Shown: positions 11,305 to 21,522, numbered from the stretch's first letter. The stretch is DNA of 50,166 nucleotides from Fragilariopsis cylindrus CCMP1102 (GCA_900095095.1 FMBT01000564.1:1-50166), one strand, 5' to 3'. Numbers and translations are program-made. The notes: generated by a model from the letters alone, not told the origin.

Positions 11305-14300
11305 CTCCCCATTGATCGTAACGATTTCATCTAACTCTGATTGAGTAATGTAGCGATCGACTTCTAATGTATCATCAAAATACAGCGCGGCCGTGTTACC
11401 TCCAAAATGAAAGATTGGACGGATCAACTCGTAAGTACTTTGGTAACCCCAATGTTTCGTAAGTATATCCGCGATATTACTTTCCGATTTGATATGTTGC
11501 AGATTAATGAAACCACTTGCAATTAAGCTTCTAACAAAGTGAAATGACAGAATGTTATGTCGTTTATGTAACTTTGCGTCAGGTATGGTTGCACTATTAA
11601 TCATAGCATCATTGTCTCCCCATGCGTAGTCCTCCTCACCCACTGGTACTCCAAGGTATCGTAGATACTGTCGGTGATCAATGATCTGTTCGAAACAAGT
11701 TCGACATGCTAGGAATTCAGATCCGTATGTTGCAGTCTCTGTAGTAGATTGTTTCTTGGAATACCAATCGACTGGAGTCTTGTTGTAGAAATGAACTACA
11801 CCTGTAACTGCCTTTCCGGAGAGTACGTCATGCATTAGATTTGCATCGAAGTAATGGGTCAAAACGATTCGTTTTCCCAGTGGGGGCGGTGCATCTTTAG
11901 GGATGTCTTCAGTTGGGTTCCCATATACAGAATGGCTCCAATCGTAAGGTGGCATTGGTGGAGTACCGGAATAATCTGGTTCATCAACTCGAAAGCGTAG
12001 TTTGAAATGCCTGAACTTGCATAAGAATCCGTAGATACGTTTGATTCTTTCAAGATGTCCTTTTCTTGGTTGAGCCCTAAAACTTGATAAGGTCATTACT
12101 GCCGATTGAATATCCCATCGTCCTATAGAGATTGCCCATTGCATAGCTCCTATTAATGATTGATATATCTCAATTCCGTCTTGGTCAAGGAATGCGGTTG
12201 TATCAAGCTCTGGATGGTCTCCTTTTACTAACGGCGATCTGTACTTCTGTTTAGGCAATTCCTTGAAGACTTGCTTGTAGGCATCTTCCATCTTATCGAT
12301 GTACCGACCTGGGTTCATACATAGAACTCCATCATAGTCTCTTTCAAATCCACATCCTAAGTGGAAGTTAACTTCTCCTGAACCTTTCAGTTTGAAGTTG
12401 TACGGTGCTGACGACAGCTGCTCGAGGAACTCTAACGGGTTCTCCATAATAATGCATAGGTCATCAACATATGTGGCCACATATTCGTATACATCTCTTG
12501 TGGGACATTTTCTCATGAAAATACTTGACTCGGCTTTAGATGGAAAGAATCCTAGGTCACGTAGACAGTCAGATAGCAAAATGTTGAAAGCTTTTCCGCT
12601 AAGTCGTAGTCCGTAAAGAGCCTTATCGATGATAAGAAGGTTTCCTTGTAGCTCCCCAAATTCTGGCCCTGCTTTGATACATACCTTTTCTGTGGTCTTT
12701 GCTTCAAGATAAGCATTTCCAATATCAGTAGCCCATGGAGTCATGTTGTTCAGCTCTCCTAAGAATATGCATGTACGTAAGCCACGTAATGAGACAACAC
12801 CTGAGTAAACAGATTCAAGAGGTACATCCGTTAGGTTACCATTAGCTACAACTCGAGCCTTGTGTCTGCCATCGTGTTTCACGTCAAAGATAGTATGAAC
12901 CTGAATCTTTCGATATCCTTCTGGTATCTTTGCTTCGTTGAATTTACCCTTATTCTTGAATACTGCATAGTCGGTTAGTTGCGCATGTTCCAGTACATTT
13001 GCTTCTTGCCATTTATGGTTTCCGTTCCTTTCGTCAAATTCAAGGGCTTCCTTGTAACTGCGTGGTATAGAGAATCCATACTTGTACTTCGGGGTAACAC
13101 GGAAGGAACGTAGCTTGGCTTGTTTCACAAGTCGTCGAATATGCTGATCTCGGTTAGCAATTCTTTTAAAGCGTTTCCATCCTTCTAATTCAAGTAGGTC
13201 GTGTTTCTTGGCATATATAGCAAGATCAACTGGGATATCCTTAGCAAGGAAGTCCAATGGTTCAACCGAAACTGCTCCAGTTTCCCAAGCCGTCTTGACA
13301 TTATAGTCACTCCCCATTCTTTCCTTGTGTCCCACAGGAGTATGCACGTGTCCTAATATAGTACGAAACTTCCAATGATGTCCGTCTTCATTGTTTTCTT
13401 CTCTTTCGATGTAATCTAGGATCTCGTTGTAAGACATGATATCTTCTTGGGAACTGTGATCATAGTTAAGCTTGAACCTGATTAGATCTTGATTCTTTTC
13501 TACTTCGCCGTCGAAGTTCTTGATAAGTTCTACAACTCGTGCTCGATTAACTTCACCTCTCTCGTCTGGTTTGGTTAGAAATACTCTTCCTACTAGGTCA
13601 CTTGGTGGGGGTGCTATTATTACCATCGGTTTGCCGTCTTCTCCGATTACCGCGTTACCATTTTCGTCTTCGAGAGGAAACTCAAATTCTTGCCATATAG
13701 GATTTTCATTCTCCCCATTTTCTCGTAGATAGACAAATTGATCGGTTTGTTCGGTGATATGCGTATCACGATTTTTCAGAACCTGTTGACGGGTTAGAGG
13801 TGATGGCCGTGGGTTGGTGGGATGGTTGATATCCGTATCATGTTCTTGTTGGCGACTAGTTGATAACGGAAGGTCTTGTTCAGGTTGTACTTCGTTTGTC
13901 ATGAGTGCATTCATTGCATGAATGTTCATATTTCGCAAACGTTTACTACTACGTGTTCCTCTTCCTCTACTTGGATCTTTTGGATGTTGGTCGCGTAACT
14001 TCTTGGGTTTTACATGTTTCGACTTGGTAGTAGATGAACGTTTGGGCAGCGACGATGTAACGGGGACAACAGGAGGTGCTGTGTTAAAATGACCAGTTTG
14101 CTGTTCATTTGAATCAAAAAAGTAGGCATCCGCTTCTTCTTGTACTTGATGAGCTTTAGCTTTTGCTTTTACTTTTAGTTCCTCTTGTAGTTGGTCGTCG
14201 ATGTTCTTTAATATTGCTGTAGTATCAAAAGTGTTAAAAGTATTTCCCGAGGTTACTTCTTTTAACTTGATATTTGCAATTTCTTCTGCTGGAGAAATGA

Positions 14301-15258
14301 TATCCTCTACGTTGAGTAGGTTATCGTCAATCGTGATTGGATCTTCGCGTAGATTCTTCATCGTAGTGTCCCGTGCAGTACGTATGGCAGATCGGCAAAT
14401 TTCTTCTCCAGTATCATCTGTAATGATTTTGTAGGTCATCTTGTTTCCGATGTGTTCTGATACTCCTACCCAATGGCCTCTGCATTCTTTTGATTTCCTT
14501 GGAAATTTTCGTTCTTTTTCGTCGAGAAGAAAATAAACGGGTTCCCAAAAATAAAAGTACAGCAGAGGACTAATATCCGTCATTTGGAATGTCGCGTTTT
14601 GCAAAGGACTTTTGGTTCCATCTCCGAGCATAGGATCAACACAATGATTGAGGCAGAAGATGACATATGATAATGCTAGAAACCAAATGTAAGGAGGGCA
14701 GCCGCTGCGATCCATGACTCGGTTAGTGTACCGCTTGACAGTTTGCCATCGATTTTCAGCGTAGTTTTGATGCTGATATTTCGATTCACACTGCCACTGG
14801 GAAATACATATATCTCGGAGATATCGTGAGTTTTTCCAACCGCGGTACATGGGTGCATTATCTGCTTCTAATCCTGTAGGACATCCTCGATAACGGACTC
14901 GATCTTGTAGGCTTTCTAGAAAGTCTTCAGAAGAACCACTTTTAACTTTGTATGCATCAGTCAGTTTTGACTTTTTACCAACGAAGATATGAGCACATTT
15001 CTCACCACCATTTATAGCAGGTGTATTTGAATAGATCATGTCAGTTGCATCAGCTTCGTCTCGACGTTTGAGGTTTGCAGAAGGATTAGGTGACTTGAAC
15101 ATCTTGTGCAGGTTTGTAGATGGAGGTAGCTTCATATTTTGCGTTGTATTCTTAAAGGTATTTCTAATAATATCTGCCGGTAGATGTGCAAAATATTTCC
15201 GTTTGGATTCGTAGTCAATCGGTGTAGGTACCGAATATCTTGGCTTGAGAGGCGTCAT
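11299..15258 (-). CDS. Copia pol: integrase core, reverse transcriptase, RNase H (5'-truncated)
   Basis: An open frame of 1319 residues with no break. The N-terminal third is the integrase region: a DATDMIYSNTPAI segment, the second catalytic Asp in EADNAP and the Glu in QNYAENRW fit the D-D-35-E core, followed by a copia-style integrase C-terminus. A charged linker of about 350 residues follows. The RT domain contains the KARVVANG and AYLEA boxes, the LYGLR motif and the catalytic TYVDD. RNase H ends the protein, with TGVVHFYNKTPVDW, the SKKQ...TYGSE box and WGDNDA. Together these copy the element's RNA into DNA and insert it. The ATG at 15258 is probably not the true start: it lies at the inversion breakpoint, and the zinc-binding front of integrase is missing. 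The stop codon overlaps the LTR. The intact frame suggests a young copy, but it cannot work without gag-protease in cis. Confidence 0.95.
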   Translation of the reverse strand: MTPLKPRYSVPTPIDYESKRKYFAHLPADIIRNTFKNTTQNMKLPPSTNLHKMFKSPNPSANLKRRDEADATDMIYSNTPAINGGEKCAHIFVGKKSKLTDAYKVKSGSSEDFLESLQDRVRYRGCPTGLEADNAPMYRGWKNSRYLRDICISQWQCESKYQHQNYAENRWQTVKRYTNRVMDRSGCPPYIWFLALSYVIFCLNHCVDPMLGDGTKSPLQNATFQMTDISPLLYFYFWEPVYFLLDEKERKFPRKSKECRGHWVGVSEHIGNKMTYKIITDDTGEEICRSAIRTARDTTMKNLREDPITIDDNLLNVEDIISPAEEIANIKLKEVTSGNTFNTFDTTAILKNIDDQLQEELKVKAKAKAHQVQEEADAYFFDSNEQQTGHFNTAPPVVPVTSSLPKRSSTTKSKHVKPKKLRDQHPKDPSRGRGTRSSKRLRNMNIHAMNALMTNEVQPEQDLPLSTSRQQEHDTDINHPTNPRPSPLTRQQVLKNRDTHITEQTDQFVYLRENGENENPIWQEFEFPLEDENGNAVIGEDGKPMVIIAPPPSDLVGRVFLTKPDERGEVNRARVVELIKNFDGEVEKNQDLIRFKLNYDHSSQEDIMSYNEILDYIEREENNEDGHHWKFRTILGHVHTPVGHKERMGSDYNVKTAWETGAVSVEPLDFLAKDIPVDLAIYAKKHDLLELEGWKRFKRIANRDQHIRRLVKQAKLRSFRVTPKYKYGFSIPRSYKEALEFDERNGNHKWQEANVLEHAQLTDYAVFKNKGKFNEAKIPEGYRKIQVHTIFDVKHDGRHKARVVANGNLTDVPLESVYSGVVSLRGLRTCIFLGELNNMTPWATDIGNAYLEAKTTEKVCIKAGPEFGELQGNLLIIDKALYGLRLSGKAFNILLSDCLRDLGFFPSKAESSIFMRKCPTRDVYEYVATYVDDLCIIMENPLEFLEQLSSAPYNFKLKGSGEVNFHLGCGFERDYDGVLCMNPGRYIDKMEDAYKQVFKELPKQKYRSPLVKGDHPELDTTAFLDQDGIEIYQSLIGAMQWAISIGRWDIQSAVMTLSSFRAQPRKGHLERIKRIYGFLCKFRHFKLRFRVDEPDYSGTPPMPPYDWSHSVYGNPTEDIPKDAPPPLGKRIVLTHYFDANLMHDVLSGKAVTGVVHFYNKTPVDWYSKKQSTTETATYGSEFLACRTCFEQIIDHRQYLRYLGVPVGEEDYAWGDNDAMINSATIPDAKLHKRHNILSFHFVRSLIASGFINLQHIKSESNIADILTKHWGYQSTYELIRPIFHFGGNTAALYFDDTLEVDRYITQSELDEIVTINGEC

Positions 15259-15261
15259 TAC

Positions 15262-16775
15262 AGAAGCTATATCGTTAGCGTTGATGTCATATTGTTCCTA
15301 GCTGCAGTTCTTCTGAATCCCGAAGGTAAAGGTTTACTAACCACACATCCAGAAGATTCGCTTTATGTATGGAAGAAGCATGAGGAACATCAAACGTCAT
15401 CAGATTCTGCAATGCAAGGTACCCATATCTTGATGAATAAAATAATGTCTTTAACGATTTCTAAGTTCGATACAAGATACGCATTTCTCATTTCGTTCCA
15501 AGAATGTGCTGACAAGTATGACAAGATCGCAAGGAAGCCTCTCGACGAAGATTTTAAGATCATGCTTCTTCAAAGAGCCACTAATCCTGATGTCGCTCTA
15601 TCCAATAGTTGGGTACAAAAGACTGAAGCAAAGAGAGCCCATGCGTTACCTGGTGCACCTGTTGTTGTTTCATATACGGAATACCTAAAGTTCCTAATGC
15701 AACAATCAAAGGTTCACGATTTGAGCACTCCATTCAAACGGCCAACTTGCCATGCACATCAAGCTGAATCATTTTACAATGATAATGACAACGGCGTTAT
15801 CGACGGAGAAGACGATGGTACTAGTGATTTCATTGCAAATATGTCCATTTCTGGTGAAACTATGAGCAATGAACAAACGGTACTCGCCTTCGCCGCTTAT
15901 CAACGCAACCGTCCGCCACCTCGTCCTCGAGATCCAGAAGCTGATATCAACCAAGCAATCTACAGCAAGTGTTCTAGGGAATTTCGCATTGCATGGAGCA
16001 AGGAGCCAACGGATATCAAGAAGCAGATCCTTAAACAGAATAACAATAAATCTCCTAAGCAAGGTGCTAAGAAGAATAGTGAATTAGCTGTTTACATGGG
16101 TCAGTCTGAAGGCTACGACACAGATACATCTGCATATTCAGAAGCTACGTACGGATACGACGCTGATGACAATGACGATCAATCTGTTATTGAAGCTACC
16201 GAGCTCGTTGCAAATGCAGCAATGGAATCCTCAAGAAGAAAGATCTTCCAAAGAAGACCGATCTACCAATTGCTGATCCACGAAGAATGCTGTCCAATAG
16301 GTCTACACCATTAATCGGAAAAGATGGAAACGTCACTGGACATCTCACGTATACAGCCTCCATGGCAGTAATCCGTCACCGATTCGATCAAGTCGATTCT
16401 TCGCAAGCAGTTTCCACCGAAGAAAACTATGTCGTATCCGTCTATGCAACCAAATTTTTTGATGAACCGCTTGCATTAATGGACGGAGGCGCTAATGGTG
16501 GAATCGCAGGCAGCGATATGAGAGTTATGTCATACAACTCAGATGGACGATGTGTTAATATTGGCATTGCAGGTGATCATCAAATGACGGGCAAGAAACT
16601 CGGTACATTTTGTTCTGTGATCGAAACTCGATTCGGACGTGTTCTAGCTATATTCCATCAATATGCTCATGTACCCGAACAAAGACGATCAATTCATTAA
16701 AATGCCAATTTCAAGCGCATCACAACCTAGTTGGTGATACAGCAACAGCCTATGGCGGTCTTCAACGCATCGATA
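15262..16775 (+). pseudogene. Copia gag-protease half, inverted relative to pol
   Basis: The first frame (to 16314) carries a copia gag: FLAAVLLNPEG, LTISKFDTRYAF and an ECADKYDKI helix are typical of diatom copia capsids. A second frame (16287-16700) holds the aspartic protease, with ALMDGGANGGIAG as the D-[ST]-G-A-type active site. In copia proteases the motif is usually D-S/T-G-A, so DGGA is worth noting. A third frame (about 16640-16775) continues with TINSLKCQFQAH and AYGGLQRI, the normal region after the protease. Each change of frame is explained by one missing base, near 16250 and near 16670. The true gag start is absent because the 5' edge is the inversion breakpoint; the upstream ATG at 15184 lies in antisense pol sequence. 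Homology stops at about 16775. Confidence 0.85.
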
Positions 16776-17325
16776 CAGCAGATGTGCTTTCTGTAGAGAA
16801 CCGGATCCATCATCAGATGAAGAATGTGTTATCCGTTTGAAGAAACGAATGGCGATGAATGATATTGTTGCAATTGATATGGCCTCCCAATGGTACCATT
16901 TTGGCAAATATGGTCTACCAAAGGATCCACAAATGTCATTTGATTTGTGTCTTCGTGCTGCCAAATTGGGTAGTTCAGACGCAGATTCAAGAGCTGCCAT
17001 GCACTACAAAGACGGTAAAATAGTACCAATAGATATGACAAAGGCAGCGGACTACCTAAAGAAGGCTGTCAAGAAAGGAAACATTTTTGATCGACACATT
17101 ATTGGTGCTGACGAATGGAGCAAGTGTAACTATCGACTAGGAAGTAGGCATTGGTTGTTAGCGGCAGCGGCTGGATGTACTGATTCTTTGAAACAGATTG
17201 CCACATGCTACAAGCTTAAGCTTGTTACCAAGAAAGAATACTCCGTTGCTCTCGCTTCATATGGTAACGTCCACAAAGATGAATGGAGCATTGAGAGGGA
17301 GAGAGTAGCTGCTGCGAGAATATGA
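16770..17325 (+). pseudogene. 3' fragment of a RING-finger/Sel1-repeat protein gene
   Basis: Starting right where the copia sequence ends, the plus strand reads RCAFCREPDPSSDEECVIRL, which is the tail of a RING finger (C-x2-C) followed by the acidic linker and alpha-helical Sel1/TPR-like repeats (AIDMASQWYHFGKYGLPKD; AAKLGSSDADSRAAMHYKDG; SRHWLLAAAAGCTDSLKQI). This is the C-terminal half of a family expanded in diatoms; the function is unknown, and scaffold or ubiquitin-ligase roles are guesses. The front of the RING and any start codon are missing, and I did not find them on the left side of the transposon. The 163 codons to the stop at 17325 are intact, so the break is recent, or the fragment was carried here by the rearrangement. 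Confidence 0.8.
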
Positions 17326-18909
17326 TACCAATTTGCAGCGATTTATATCAAGGAAACTATCTTACCCTGGACATTATTTTAAATTGTACAGTATTGTACG
17401 AAAAGCACAATAAGCAATTTTTTTGTATCTTCCAATTAGGAATTATTCCCTACAATATTATTATTATTTGATAAATCAACTTCGACTGCCACACAACCGT
17501 TACGTAATATTTTTCGAATGATACAATGGGTAGAATTCAAATATGATTTTGATTTTGATTGTAGGTTATGTATAATTGCCTTCCGACCAGGTTCAATGAA
17601 TGGACGATTATTCCCCCGATACCATGTAATATGGGTACTTCATCGTGAATGGAGGTAGTAGTAGTAGGAGTAGTAGTAGGAGCAGAGATGGTTCCCATGA
17701 TGGAATAATGATGGAATAAAGAATAGTCGTCTCGATAGAGCGAAACATCATAAAAGAAATGACGACGTCGGTAGCAGCGATTCGTTGTCTTTTACAGCAT
17801 CGTCATTCTTGGATGTTACTGCTACTACTTGAGAAGATATTCCAAGGAACAGCGATGTTAGTTCTTCTGCCATCAATACCTCCTCCTCATTATTGATGAT
17901 CGGTGGAGGAGGAGGCAGAGCAGTAGGGACTATTACGGAGCCTAATTCTCCGACTCCTCCCACAGATACGAATGCGAGTACTGTACTACGATCGGCAGTT
18001 CTACTGTTATTATCAAAGTCTCGTCATTCTCATCAACAGAACAAGCAGGCAGGGCACACAAGCCACAGATTCAAACCACAGATCGAGTCAATCACCGTCT
18101 TACCGTTTACTAGACAAGCTAACAACGCACTTGAAAGTAAGATCATGAACAGACTAGAATAGCTAACAAATCGTTTAGAACAACCTTTACTGCAGTACTA
18201 CTAAACTCTTCACTCGACTATTTAGCTCTTAACAGTTCTAAACAATATTGTCGTAGGACACAAAGCTTGGCAACAACTCTCTCATCATCATCATGGGCTA
18301 CTGCGATTTCTAATCAATTTTTTCTACAATAACAGTTGGTGATTTGGACCTACCACATCAAGTGGAAGTCGACAAAAGGTGAGCAATTCAGCGAGTAAGA
18401 GATCTTCAACAAAAGAAAGAAATCGAGAAACCAAAGGTACAGCTAGAGTATATGATACGTAGTATCATCATCACACATCCTTGAGAAAGAGAAACGTTTC
18501 TCATCATCCTTTTGACTTCAACGACACTCAAGTATATTTGAGATCGTCGTGGAAGGGAGCCGAGAGTCATGTAGCGACTGGAAAATCATGGGCAGCACAA
18601 TAGATTCGACAGCGAAATAAGGATATATATATATATATACATACATACATACATATACATATATGCTGATGGATTTCATTAATTGTTACTCAGTAAAGTA
18701 GTTCTGTCACTAATTCTATATAAAAACTATGTATGTTACTGTTATTTTGAATCTTTGTTTATGTATTATCATTGAAGCTGTGGAATATTATAGATATGAT
18801 TTGCACTGTACTCCACTTCGTCGTTTCCTTCACATCAGTCACTTCGTCCTCATCAACCCCATCATGATTAGTTTATTGAATGGATAGCTAGAACGGATAT
18901 TTTTCATAT
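17326..18909. other. Mostly non-coding stretch with one weak candidate exon
   Basis: A minus-strand frame at about 17440-17640 reads ITWYRGNNRPFIEPGRKAII and later IRKILRNGCVAVEVDLSN before a stop; it is protein-like but has no ATG in frame and no domain I recognise. It could be the last exon of an unknown gene. The Gly- and Ser-rich frames at 17748-18162 are low-complexity and are not called. The rest (about 18160-18900) is AT-rich with no gene seen. Confidence 0.4.
18622..18666. repeat. (TA)n(CATA)n microsatellite
   Basis: A TATATA run grades into CATA repeats over about 45 bp in the intergenic region downstream of the receptor gene. Confidence 0.9.
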
Positions 18910-20380
18910 TTAAATATGATCTTGAACAGCAGCCCAATGGTCTGTTATTGCATTATCTACCTTCTCATCGTCTGAGTCTCCATCATGAATGAACGCAGCA
19001 AATTCACCTGATGCATTCGTCCCATCGAAGATATTGAAACTGTATTTGGGCTGTTCAGCCTCATTACGACGTCGCATTCGTTGACGACGTCGTATTGCTT
19101 TCGCATTCATTTTGAAAAATACGTTATTATTGGATGTTCTAGGCACTGGTGTTGGTGCTGACGCCGACGTCAACATCACGGGAGCTGTGATATTTTCGGC
19201 TGTAATTTCTTCGATACCAAAAATGAATTCTTTATTATTTGACGTTTGCGAGGAAGCTAGATTCACCTCATTATTATTCGTAGCAGTAGTATTAGTAGTG
19301 ACAGTGGCAACGCTGCCGCGAATGTCATTGCCGTTGCTGTTGTCGTTGCTGTTGTCGTTGCTGTTGCCATTGACGTCGACGTTACTGTTACTGTTACTAC
19401 CAAATCTATCGAATGTAAAGTATACATAGGTGAACATAATCCATAAATCAAAAAGACTTAAAGTAACTAATGCAAAGCTCGTGGCCCAAAGGGGGAAATT
19501 AATGTAGCCACTTACTGACATGCAGAGGATGATGAAAGTGGGAAGGAGCGCCAAGTACAGTGCGGATAAATATATTGCAGCTTGTTGTGCAACTACTTTC
19601 GCACGTATGAAGATTTGCAGCTGTTTTTGCGTGACTTTGACATAGAGGAAGACCATGATAGCAGTAGAAAACAAGAGTATGATGACTGTATATCCAGTAA
19701 AAAAAAATATACCGTAATTTGAAAGAGGACCTCGAACACAGGGAACGTCATCATAGTTTGGATAATTACAATCCAATGGTGTGTTTTTAACGAAACAAAT
19801 ACCACCACCATTGTTGTTGAATCCTTGTTTGCTGAGTATTACAAACGCTGTAATAAGTGGATATATCGGCACTATTGCATGAATATATTTCTCGACCCAC
19901 ATATATTTTTCTTTCTCAAAGTTGTGCAAAACGCCAACAAAGCTATACACCGAGAAACTTGCATAATACAAATGTGACGAATTACTGCAAACGTAGATAA
20001 AGAATCCTTGGTGGTACAGGTAGCAACAGTCCCATAATTTCCAATCACGTTGATTTCATCACTTGGAATGGCTGCGGCCCCATATATCAAGAAAATGCTG
20101 TAAACTAATTGATTAAGTGACAGTCCTGTAGAAAGCAATGATTGTTAATGGATGTAGAGAAGATTATTAGAAATTGGGTACTCGATAGATATTATTTGTT
20201 GACAAGATACAGTAGGTAATAAGCTACCTTTATGTCTTTTCTTCTTACCCAATACTAGTCGATGAAATAAAAGGTTGCGTCTTTTCCATGCCATTAATAG
20301 CATGCATGCTGAACTAATGAATGTTATTGAGCCCGTCACACGAGGATACCACAATCCATATTTAGTTGTGCAGTGCTCAT
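18910..20380 (-). CDS. Seven-helix GPCR-like receptor (two exons, two apparent frameshifts)
   Basis: Reading from the ATG at 20380, exon 1 (20249-20380) gives a short N-terminus and helix 1 (RVTGSITFISSACMLLMAW, then KRRNLLFHRL). An intron at 20126-20248 (GTAAG...CTACAG) joins it in frame to exon 2: helix 2 (NQLVYSIFLIYGAAAIPS), helix 3 (LYYASFSVYSFVGVL), helix 4, a Cys-rich extracellular loop (CNYPNYDDVPCVRGP), helix 5 (FTGYTVIILLFSTAIMVFLY), helix 6 and helix 7. This matches the diatom GPCR-like family distantly related to Dictyostelium cAMP-type/secretin-like receptors; the ligand is unknown. The cytosolic tail is about 150 residues, with an Asn/Asp/Ser run. Two one-base losses are needed for a continuous frame: near 20350 (before PRVTG) and near 20023 (after TCTT). 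Without them this would be a pseudogene. Confidence 0.8.
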
Positions 20381-20620
20381 TTCATATCCGTCTGTTTGTG
20401 TTTGCTCTTCTTGTACAACCATCCTATCCACCAAGTAGCGAAATGATTCCACAACAACGGGATAACAATTATCGCCGAACATCGCAATGAAAATCGCGTG
20501 CACTTGGTTGGGGAGCGCTAGCTAATTATTTTTCGCTTTGGGCTGAAACTAAAATTTCAGTGAAATAAAATTTCAGTAAGATTATAGTTTCTTGCTACAG
20601 TAATAGAAGCAATAGATTAA

Positions 20621-20655
20621 TTGTACTTGTACTTGTACTTGTACTTGTACTAGTA
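20621..20655. repeat. (TACTTG)n hexanucleotide repeat
   Basis: About five copies of TACTTG/GTACTT in an otherwise AT-rich region. Confidence 0.9.
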
Positions 20656-20685
20656 CCGTTACAATGCAAAATGTGCATGGAATAG

Positions 20686-20784
20686 TACAGCGTACGATAC
20701 AGCGTATGCTACAGCATATGCTACAGCATATGCTACAGCGTATGCTACAGCGTACGAGTATGGCACAGCGTATGGTATAGCGTA
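20686..20784. repeat. Imperfect 12-bp minisatellite, TACAGCGTATGC type
   Basis: About eight units of TACAGC(G/A)TA(T/C)GC with scattered changes. Many units contain GTAC or CATATG palindromes. Read on the minus strand it produces a cysteine-rich spurious frame. Confidence 0.88.
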
Positions 20785-21102
20785 TTGTGTCACTTACATG
20801 GTATGGTAAGGAAGGTATGGTGTGGTATGAATATAACAAGTGTATCGTCGTTGTTGTCTTTTTCTATTCTATTAATGATGTGCTTATTGTTTTATGATCT
20901 TTGTGTTAATTTTGCTTACTAGGCGTGTGCTCAAACGACAGCAAATCATTAGCACGAATAGTGGTGTCATTCGAATAAGATGGTGACGTGTTAACGGACC
21001 TATTGTTAGAGTATTTATTTAAAGAAGGATTTATCATTTTCAATCCAACGTGAACAAAGCTTTGAACCCACTTATGCTCCAAGTGAAGCGCATGCCCTGG
21101 TA

Positions 21103-21144
21103 GCGCGAAAATGGTGGCGCGAAATTGGTAATGGTATCGCGAAA
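21103..21144. promoter_or_regulatory. Cluster of three E2F-like boxes
   Basis: GCGCGAAA at 21103-21110 and 21117-21124 and TCGCGAAA at 21137-21144 lie within 42 bp; the reverse complement TTTCGCGC matches the conserved E2F/DP binding consensus TTTSSCGC. No transcription start is known nearby. The nearest gene ends at 21523, so the function is unproven. Confidence 0.3.
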
Positions 21145-21522
21145 TAGGAAAGAGAAGATTTGAAAGAGAAGATTTGATGATGAAACCTATTACTTGCATG
21201 CACTACGGTACTACATTCCTCGTTTTGCAAGATAAACATGGGACAATCATAGGTGTGGCGTTGGTGTGTTTACTATGCAGGGCTTTGAAAGTCGCAATAA
21301 AGAATCAAAAACAATAATGAGAAAGTTCAGTAACAACAAACAAACAAAAGCTGGCACAAATATTAAAAAGGCTATGGGATAGTTTTGAATATGAGAGAAG
21401 TAATTGAACTAATTAAATTAGTCATGTATATATACGATCTTATATTATTTTATTTTTACGTGGATATAGATTAATATTTATATATATATATATAAAGTTA
21501 ACAGAAACAGTACGGGCCTTGT

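Larger units (their letters stand above)
7827..11493. repeat. Tandem duplication, unit 2 (3667 bp)
   Basis: Second copy of the block at 4158-7826. The offset is 3669 bp before the poly-G run (8414-8425, 12 G) and 3667 bp after it. Its right end continues uninterrupted into the full pol gene, so this copy keeps the original arrangement of flank, 3' LTR and pol. Its first 2.7 kb (7827-10516) has no gene that I can support. Near-identity of the copies implies a very recent event or an assembly artefact. Confidence 0.95.
10517..16775. mobile_element. Rearranged Ty1/copia-type (CoDi-like) LTR retrotransposon
   Basis: The element consists of a 3' LTR and integrase-RT-RNase H on the minus strand (10517 to about 15258), joined head-to-head at about 15252-15275 to a gag-protease half on the plus strand (to about 16775). 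In an intact copia element all domains lie in one direction, in the order gag, protease, integrase, RT, RNase H. Here the N-terminal part of gag, the 5' LTR and the stretch between protease and the integrase core are missing. The simplest reading is insertion on the minus strand followed by inversion and deletion of the 5' half. Two nested elements of the same family would also explain it. Confidence 0.85.
20381..21522. other. Non-coding stretch with minisatellites and E2F-like sites
   Basis: No gene is supported. A 97-codon minus-strand frame at 20906-21199 has no recognisable motif. The region holds two simple-repeat arrays, a cluster of GCGCGAAA boxes and a TA run at about 21478-21494. It separates the receptor and the repeat protein gene, both on the minus strand. 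Confidence 0.6.

Noticed and set aside
16837..17325. The Sel1 frame as a complete small gene
   Set aside because: The frame continues upstream without an ATG into a RING tail that is cut at the copia junction, so it is a 3' fragment and not a full gene.
17748..18162. Gly-rich plus-strand frame and Pro/Glu-rich minus-strand frame
   Set aside because: Low-complexity composition, no motif, and no splice sites that join either to neighbouring candidates with confidence.
20582..20839. Cys/Ile-rich minus-strand frame
   Set aside because: It is a direct readout of the 12-bp minisatellite and the TACTTG run.
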